64,000 nt of DNA from Paratinospora sagittata. Taxonomy: Eukaryota; Streptophyta; Magnoliopsida; Ranunculales; Menispermaceae. The notes under the pieces were generated by a model. That model did no database searches. It saw nothing but the letters and a program-made list of their open reading frames with translations, and was not told where the DNA came from. Positions within the stretch are counted from its first letter, which is position 1, and every line of letters begins with the position of its first letter. The stretch lies in assembly GCA_035771175.1 (NCBI GenBank), contig CM069595.1, positions 1,901,056 through 1,965,055 of the forward strand, in the 5' to 3' direction. Both the position numbers and the translations under genes were made by a program. Positions 56,694 through 64,000 of this stretch are shown here, piece after piece.

Positions 56694-59600
56694 TTATCCA
56701 CGCCCTTCGCAAACAACCTTTGTGCCAAATATCCTATAGTTTCTGCTACCCCAAGGATCATCTTTCTTTAGGTAGTAGGATTTAATGCAACACTGAACCC
56801 ATGGTGGATTACTTGGTGCCGTCTTATCATCTTCATTACCGTTTTCTCCTGAAGTTGTTATCCCAAGCAATTTATTCCTTTTCATTGCCAATTCCTCAGC
56901 GGTAGGATAACCATTGAAAAATTTCTCCTGTCATCAACCATCAGAGTTGATAATTATGTTGTAAGATTAAAAAACAAAAAAGATGAAGAGTGTTCACATG
57001 TTCTCAAAACCAGGAAAATGCCTAATTACCCCATCTTCAGCATAAAGAAACGCATATATTCTTGCTGTAGGGTCCTCAAGGGTGAACCTCACCCTGTACT
57101 TGCACATGCCAACGGGAGAACGGAAGTCTTTAGCATCCCAGGGGTATACTGAAACCACTCTTACAACACACTTAAATTTGGCAGTCACCTGTTAAGTATA
57201 ACACTGTTGAGTTTAAAGCTGAATAGCTAGAATAGTAGTTCTAATCATAATTCTCAAAACATAGCTGATCAGCAATGATCAGTAATCGCAAATAAAGACT
57301 TTTTAAAGGGACCTAACAACTAGAAGAAAATCAATTACCCAACCTGTAACAAAAAAAAGGAACCTTAATCTGAAAGAATTTACGTGGCAAGATATTAGAC
57401 CTTTGGACATGTGAGAAGATCCATCAATGTCACGCATGGCGTGTGAATATAATCTGTATCTGAGAAAGAAAAAAAAAAAGGGACCTTTTTATGTAATGAC
57501 AATAAATCCATCTTTTTTTTTCTAATGATAGGTGGGAAAAAAAAAATTCTGCAAAGAAAGTGAACAAGCAATCAACAATCAAACCTGTGATATAAGAAGG
57601 GCGGGGATAGCAAAAGAAAGGTAGAGGACCAGATTCTGATGAAATTCGTTGTTCGTAGTCCCTACAATTATTATTTGTTTCAACATTACAAAAGGATATA
57701 TTTTTTTAATAAACATTCAACATAAAGAAAAAAAGGGGGGAATTACTTTAGGCGTTGTACCACAAGGTTGTCTTCATTTGATAACAGTCGAATTCCGGAA
57801 GCAGAAGTCAAAGCACCACGCCATATGCCTGAATGCACTTCACATTTAACTTGGCGCAACTTCACCCAGTTCCCACTATGTAGTAAATTCAAGGCACATT
57901 TACGATAAGCTTGGTCAATTGCCACTTTAAAAATACTTCCCACGCAGGGAAATGTGCAAAGAATGTCTCTTGACAGAGGTGATGGCTCCAGTTGTAAAGG
58001 AAGTGGATTCTCACGTTCATCTCCTAGCCTGTGATTTGAATAAAACTTATAAAATACTTGAGTCTTTTAAAACAAATGTCAATCAGTTCGTGATAATTAA
58101 ATTATTGATCCATTTCTATACAGTATTCCCAAGGCCTCTTTCGGTCCTCTTTGTTTGGCCTGAACAATCAGTTTTCCACGAATCAAGACCAAAACAAGCA
58201 CTTTATATGATGCTTCATAAATTACAACAGTACAACTCTAAAAATATCCCAATTCCCCCTAATTCCAAGTTCCAACAAAGATTCCTAAAAGTTTCCTGAG
58301 AGATCCTGTTAAACCTTGTTTGATTCAAAGTGCTATTCCTTTCTAATAGGTAAGGCCAACAATAACTCACTAAAATACACAGAATTGAAAAAGAAAAATA
58401 CATGAAATTCAATATAATATGCAAATGCTATGCAAACTCGAGCTCCTCGTAGAACATGTGTACAATTAATAAAGGGTATTAGATAACCAGCCAGTAAGCA
58501 CTCACTCATTCTGAATACGTGAAGGAGGACAGTCAGTTCCATCCCACACTAATAGCATCTGATCGTTCTCAGAAACTTCACAAACAAGTAAAACCTTTTC
58601 ACCAGGGAAAGAAAAATGGCAATGGAGAAAATACCTTGAAGTTAGTTAATCCATCCTTTTAATAGAAACAGATAGTTCTATTAAGCAGAGCTCATTTAGT
58701 AACTTCTACATCCAGATATTACCTTGCATATTAAATCAACATGTAGCCCTTCTATTATCTCCTTCAACAAAACAGAGTCTTCATCAGCACCTGATAAGCA
58801 CAATAAAAATCAATGCTTCAACTTATGATACTTCTGTGAAATGTGACAGGGTAACTAAATCAACCAAATAAGGAAGACTACTTAGGATGTGTTTGGTACG
58901 TGAAAAAATAAAAAATTTCTTGAGAAAATTTTATTTTCCAATGTTTGGTTCGCAAAAAAGATAAGAAAAACAAATTTTAAAATTTTCTCGGGCCCATCAT
59001 TTTCTCAGCCAAGGGGTGAGAAAATAAAATTTTCTCATGAGAAATTCTTTTTGCATTAATTTGAAGAAGTTAAAATTGTATAACTGAACAACTAACTAAT
59101 AACCAACTATGACAAAAAAATTTCATTTCCAACCAAACAACCATGAGAGTTTTTTCAAGTACATTTTCTCAGAAAATTTTCTCAAGGAAAATTTTCTTAG
59201 CTACCAAATACACCCTGTAATTACAGGTTACAGCCATGAACTTTCTCTATTTGCAATATGTAAAATGTATGTTGTGGCTCCAAAAGTGCATAAAAACAGA
59301 AGCTGAAACAGAAAAATTGCACTGATATATGCACAAAAAAAAAAAATATCTCAAGGGGAGTAAGGTATTTGCCAAAGATTTATTAGTCCATGTTCATTGT
59401 AAAGGATATGAGGAGATATGTAAAGGAGGAAATGCATTGAAAAAAAAAAAAACCCTCCACTCAACAAAGCCTTTTCTCAACTACTAAAAATGCATAAAAA
59501 ATGATTTATAAAGTATCTTCTAGTGCTTTCTCCTCTCAATTAGGTAGAATGCAGGACCAAAATAAGCTCAACAGTGTTTCTTTTTTTTTCAGATAAATAT

Positions 59601-62600
59601 AGAGAACCCCCCCTTTATGTGACTTTTATACAAAAGAAAATACTGCAAGTCACCATGATCTTTGATTTTGTGAACCAAAAAGAATGCAATGGAGTAGCCA
59701 AATTACCAATGGGGCTAAAATCATCCACATATCAAGTAAGATCAAAGTACCATTGGTCCATTACATGGTCAACAACCTATACATGTTCTAATTTTCACCT
59801 CTCATCATAAAAACACATTGCCTTTCAGCTTTCAAAGTTTTACACATTAAAAAGAAAAGGTAGCATGTCAGTAGTCACAGCATAACTGGTTATAACACCA
59901 TTAACATCAATTATATGTTATTTTAGAATTTTAGTAAATGCAACACTTGTATTATTACATCATGAAGTAAAATATTGACATTAACTAACATTTGGTAACA
60001 TTCAAAAAATACCTGCATTCAGCTGAAAATTAAGCAGCCATGATCTAAGATGAGGGATGAATTCCTCATCACAATCTCTTGACCGAAATTTTGAAGAAAC
60101 TTGATATGGCTTTAAGTTTTTGCTCAATTTCCCATCAAATAGAGCAAATGCAGAGAATTTCTTGTTGAAAAGAATATATGTATCCCCATCATGCACTTTC
60201 ACCTGCAAAACAAATCATGCCTTCAGTTTCTAAAGATTCTAGCACTACCTCATATCAGCTCAATATAACTAAGTGCTCCTTTTAATCAAGATTCAAGAGA
60301 CATGCAAAATTTTACAGATATGTTTCAGCAAATCAAATGTTACCATAAGGACATCCAAATATTAAATGTAAAAAATAAGTAGAAATTGTGAGATAGAATG
60401 AAGATGAAAATCAAGAGATACCAAAATATGCATACTATGGGTATTTCTAGACTCAATTCATTAGGAGGGGAGTGATATGTACAGGGGCGGAGCTATTCAT
60501 GGGCTAACCTGGGCTGTAGCCCAGGTAAGTTTTTTATAAATATATTACTTGTTGCCTAAGTAGACGTATAATTTGACCTTAGCCCAGTTGGTAGAGTGGT
60601 GTAGGTAGTTGTTTTAGGTCATGGGTTCAAATTCAGCAATCTAACAATTTTTATTTTTTCTTCTCCATATATCCTTCTACCCAATATTCATTTATCTCCA
60701 TTTTGATCTTTCTACCCAATAATAATGTTAAAAAAAAAAACCCAATAATAATAATCCATAAATATATTTTTTATTCTCCATATATCCTTCTACCCAATAT
60801 TCATTTGTCTCTATTTTGATCCTTCTACCTAATAATAATAATCAATAAATTAATAAATAATTGGATACAAGTCGACATTAAATAATTTCAAAAAAAATTA
60901 CATACCAAAAAAATGAGAAAAAATTACCCATGTCACATCGCTATTATTATTATTACTATTATTTTAAAAAAATACTTCCTAATGAAAGAAAATAAAAAAG
61001 TGAGATGTACTAATTATTTGAAAAAAATGAACATTTTTTTAAACACTAGCATGCATCTACATTTATTTGTATTTCAAGTCTCTCTCTGCTACCTACCTCC
61101 TATTTAACTAAAGGTCAGGCATTGTGAATGGAATTAGTAGTGTTGTTAAACTCTGAGTTACTAAATGAATCCGCTTCTTTCATTTCCCGTATGAGTAATG
61201 ATATTTAAATTATAAGTTTATACATTTTATAATTATCTTTTTCATGTTATTTTAAGTCTTACTCTACCTTTATTAACATTATGAGATATTAATAAGTCAC
61301 TTTTCTTAATTAGCCTAGGTAAATGTCTTCATTGCATATACTTAAACCACCTTAAACTATCTTGGATACAGGGATGTAATGGCTACCTTGGGCTCGGGTA
61401 AATATTTTTATAAAACTATTCCATAATATCCTTAATTTATACCCTTAATCCCTAATTCAACGCCCAAATCGCCTCAATTGCAAATGCAAAATCAATGCCC
61501 AAATCGCGCCCAAATTGCAGCTCCAAATCAACGTCCAAATCCAGCTCCAAATAGTAGCTCTAAATCAACGCTCAAATTGCCCAAAACCTCCTGCAACTCT
61601 TATCGTATCGTTGAGATTTTTTTTAAATAAAAATAAAAAATTAGCCCACCCAAAAGAAAAATCCTAGTTACGCCCCTGGATATGTAAGTCAATATCAATC
61701 ATGGAATTAAAGCAAGTTAGTCTAAGTAGAGAATCACTTTCGGAATACTATATCATTGGCATATCCAATTAAAATTGAAAGAAAAATTTTATAAGACTGC
61801 CATTGGGCCTCCGCTTTACAAAAAATATGTTGGGCAATAAAGAAACACCTTGTTAATAAATTAAGCATAAAATAGATGTAAATACTAGGATTTATAAATA
61901 TAGTAAAACAGTCAAATATAAAATTCAAAAAGACACATTCAAAAGGTAGGAGAATCCCCAATTGAAGATAAAATGAGAAATGCAAATAGAAGAGTTAAGA
62001 GATTTAGACACAAACAACAAAGATAATTTTATGTGTCAATTAGGAATAGCAAGATACTAGTTATTAATGGTAATGATAGAAGAAAAGAAAAACCTAATAA
62101 ACACAAGTAGAGATAATAAAGAAAGATAAAACTACTAGTAATATAATTGAAGATTTAATCCCCAATAGAATAGAGTGAAGAAGCAGACTGGTGAGGCTGA
62201 CCCCTTTTAAAAAAACTGTGTTCACCTTAGTATATCCAAACAAAATATTTAAAATAAAAAATAAAAGCAATTAGATATTATAACAATAAATCCAAGCAGT
62301 AGAAAAAGGACTAACAAGAGTCAAGATTTTTCAAAAAAGAATAGTGCACAATAATGACAATAATATTTATATTGCAATGGTCTTTGCTTTCTCATATTAC
62401 CAAGACACGATGTAGTTGAATTAAATCTCCAGCTGACTTAACATGAGGCAGTTCTTCAGTATTCTGACAAAACATATTGACTGAGATTGGCAGATCTTGA
62501 TATGATTCATCCACTAGCTTCAGTGTACACACATAATCTGCAACAGATGGTTAAATGATCAAATACACAGACAAAATCATTTGATGATACATAAATATCA

Positions 62601-63007
62601 ATATCCTTAGATACATGATTCAATCAAGAAGAATTCAAGTGTATGTATGTAACTGTTTAAATCATGAAAGAGAAGAACCTTTGCATCAGACTAACAAACA
62701 TAGCACAATCCACTAAAACCATCCTACATACTAAATGTATATACTTCAAATGTGAAATTTATTGAGAACACAACAAACTAGAACTGAAATCAGAATAGAA
62801 GATCGTAGTCATAATTCGTTTCCACAAGTAATGAAGCTAGTTATATAACTTTCAAAATTCTATCTTGAGACTCATATTTAAATTCCTTTGGAGTGTTAAA
62901 TACAAGAGGCGTCATAAGAAATTAGGGATAGGTCGCGAAACACATCGATGAAATAAACTCCAAAAGAACAAAAGATACATGAAATGAAGGAAAATCTCCC
63001 AAAAAGA

Positions 63008-63084
<77 letters not shown>

Positions 63085-63218
63085 AAAAGATTACCAGTTC
63101 CCTTGCTCTTCCTGGGAAGCCCAAACTCAGTAACAACCCCTAATAGATTGACCTTCTGATGAATGCATAGCATCGCATCTCGTAAAGGAAGGAATCTGTA
63201 ATCCTTCGGTGGCTTCAT
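56694..63218 (-). CDS. POT1: Protection of telomeres 1 (POT1), single-stranded telomere DNA-binding protein
   Basis: Ten exons: 63218-63095, 62537-62401, 60202-60013, 58790-58723, 58594-58506, 58028-57747, 57661-57585, 57459-57401, 57188-57030, 56927-56694. They join to 1419 nt, 472 aa, all GT-AG with consistent phases; plant POT1 is about this length. N-terminal OB fold: DYRFLPLRDAM, VNLLGVVTEFGLPRKSKGT, the DYVCTLKLVDESY block, then VKVHDGDTYILFNKKFSAFA. Second OB fold: from about residue 200 (GIWRGALTSASGIRLLS, RISSESGPLPFF). The C-terminal region (VTAKFKCVVRVV, YRVRFTLEDPTARIYAFLYA) follows the same order as plant POT1 proteins. Plant POT1 acts at chromosome ends and with telomerase. Intron 2 holds a hAT element, intron 3 a MITE and intron 1 a long CT tract next to the donor. 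Confidence 0.94.
58885..59215. mobile_element. MITE in POT1 intron 3 (331 bp)
   Basis: Terminal inverted repeats GGATGTGTTTGGTA (58885-58898) and, inverted, GGGTGTATTTGGTA (59202-59215) enclose an AT-rich interior with many internal TTTTCTC/GAGAAAA words that can fold. This 'GGGTGTGTTTGGTA' end type is widespread in plant MITEs. No unambiguous target duplication was found, so the superfamily is open. Confidence 0.65.
60580..60640 (+). other. tRNA-like A-box/B-box sequence inside the hAT element
   Basis: TTAGCCCAGTTGGTAGAG (A-box type) is followed about 35 nt later by CATGGGTTCAAATTC (B-box type). I cannot fold an acceptor stem or anticodon arm, so it is not a functional tRNA gene. It looks like a captured tRNA or SINE head. 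Confidence 0.55.
60655..60845 (+). repeat. Direct duplication (about 115-bp spacing) inside the hAT element
   Basis: CTCCATATATCCTTCTACCC followed by AATATTCATTT and a TTTTGAT block occurs at about 60663 and again at about 60777, with AATAATAATAAT simple sequence between and after. Confidence 0.7.
61455..61580 (+). repeat. Degenerate short tandem array inside the hAT element
   Basis: Repeated variants of GCCCAAATCG and CTCCAAATCAACG, about 10-22 nt apart. The units are too diverged to give a clean consensus by eye. Confidence 0.6.
63010..63081. repeat. AG/CT microsatellite (about 36 units) in POT1 intron 1
   Basis: An uninterrupted AG run on plus, which is a CT run on the POT1 sense strand. 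It begins about 14 nt after the exon 1 donor. It is likely to be length-polymorphic. Confidence 0.9.
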
Positions 63219-64000
63219 TTCTACGAATAATCACTAGAACCCCAACTTTCTTCCTTGTAGAAAGAACGAAGAACCAAATACTAGGGCCTGGGGGATTCGG
63301 AGGGAAATTTTGAAAAACCAATGATGATAAAAGCGTACATTTCTTACATTTAAGCTCTGGTAAAACAATAAAACCGACTCTGAGCCTGTTTGGAACATTT
63401 CTTACAAAAAGCACTTCTTCAAAAAAAGTATTTCTTAAAAATTATAAAAAATATATATATAAAAATTCACCGTTGTTGAGTAAAATCATATGTTAACAAA
63501 CAATCTAAAAAAATGTTTTTGGTCCCCGACCAATCTCTTTATTGAGATAAAAAAAAAAGAATAAAAAAATAGAGGTTACAAGGTAGTAGGAGCATCTAAT
63601 TGTATATGGTCATGTGGTGTTATCTTGCTTTCTTGCTTGTACCAAAAAGGAATGAGCAGCCTCCAATTAATGTACTATACTCTTGATTATTTAAGTTGAA
63701 AGATTCCAATTAATATACTATATTCTTCATTATATAAGTTCAAAGATTATTTTATATATTACCGGCCTCGTAAGGTAATAGAATAAGATAAGATTATTTT
63801 TAATTAAATTTTTATGTGTTAAAAGCGAGTGGAATAAGATTAAAAATAATTTTATCTACTATTTTATCCTCTGCTATGGGATAAAACCCAACCAAAATGT
63901 CGGATTTATTTTATTCAACGCTGATTTTTTTTTGTGCCATTCATCTTCATCATCATCATCTTCTTCTTCTTCCAATGTTGTAATTTATTTTTTTTTGGAT
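63219..64000. other. POT1 upstream region to the window edge
   Basis: 63219-63400 is the likely 5' UTR and promoter of POT1. The rest is AT-rich with CATCATCATC/TTCTTC simple sequence near 63945-63970. No gene is seen. Confidence 0.45.

Larger units (their letters stand above)
60482..61678. mobile_element. Non-autonomous hAT element (1197 bp) in POT1 intron 2
   Basis: A perfect 8-bp target duplication GATATGTA (60474-60481 and 61679-61686) flanks terminal inverted repeats CAGGGGCGGAGCTA and, inverted, CAGGGGCGTAACTA (12 of 14 agree). The 8-bp duplication is the hAT hallmark. No transposase frame is present. The interior contains a tRNA-like A-box/B-box pair, a duplicated about 115-bp block and a degenerate short tandem array. 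Confidence 0.85.

Noticed and set aside
60580..60640. tRNA gene
   Set aside because: Only A-box and B-box words are present; no acceptor, D or anticodon stems can be formed, and it lies inside a transposon.
63010..63081. CRISPR-like or coding Ser/Leu repeat
   Set aside because: It is a simple AG dinucleotide run in an intron; the repetitive 'protein' is an artefact of translating it.

Overview
The window is nuclear DNA of a flowering plant, almost certainly a eudicot. The genes are split by AT-rich GT-AG introns. The protein families are plant ones: TGD4, a tandem-pore K+ channel, a plant ABCB transporter, a BAHD acyltransferase and plant POT1. The gaps hold plant-type mobile DNA: Copia LTR elements, LINEs, an Au-type SINE, a hAT element and MITEs. 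The species cannot be named from the sequence.

Layout, left to right. 1-521 (-): N-terminal part of a CHUP1/IPGA1-like coiled-coil protein that runs off the edge. 522-5839: gene-poor. 5840-8419 (-): seven-exon FAM192A/NIP30 protein. 9663-15771 (-): twelve-exon full-length ABCB transporter (1288 aa). 16.7-22.1 kb: gene-poor, with a LINE relic and a solo LTR. 22162-32724 (+): seventeen-exon HAD-type 5'-nucleotidase whose introns contain two LINEs with clear target duplications, a SINE and pieces of a third LINE family. 33192-34545 (-): two-exon BAHD acyltransferase. 35207-40919: decayed Copia element, itself interrupted by an 827-bp nested foldback element. 42415-45283 (+): TGD4, five exons, one with a GC donor. 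47809-49464 (+): two-pore K+ channel of TPK5 type. 50263-52248: an inverted pair of LTRs bracketed by a perfect 242-bp direct repeat. 53427-55653 (-): TruA-type tRNA pseudouridine synthase, divergent from a small hypothetical ORF at 55798-56214 (+). 56694-63218 (-): ten-exon POT1 telomere-binding protein with a hAT element and a MITE in its introns.

The host genes look intact and unrelated in function: lipid import, ion and metabolite transport, RNA and nucleotide metabolism, telomere protection. I see no gene cluster or multi-gene system. All spliced coding models below were assembled by eye: every exon set keeps the reading frame and uses consensus splice sites, and the final lengths agree with what I know of the families. 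None was checked by alignment.

The most unusual content is structural. First, a foldback element sits inside the Copia pol gene. It contains two hairpins, each nested inside another at an AATATT-type site, with tRNA-like Pol III motifs in the loops. Second, a young head-to-head LTR arrangement is flanked by 242-bp identical repeats, which an integrase would not make. No CRISPR arrays, operons, rRNA genes or credible functional tRNA genes were seen.
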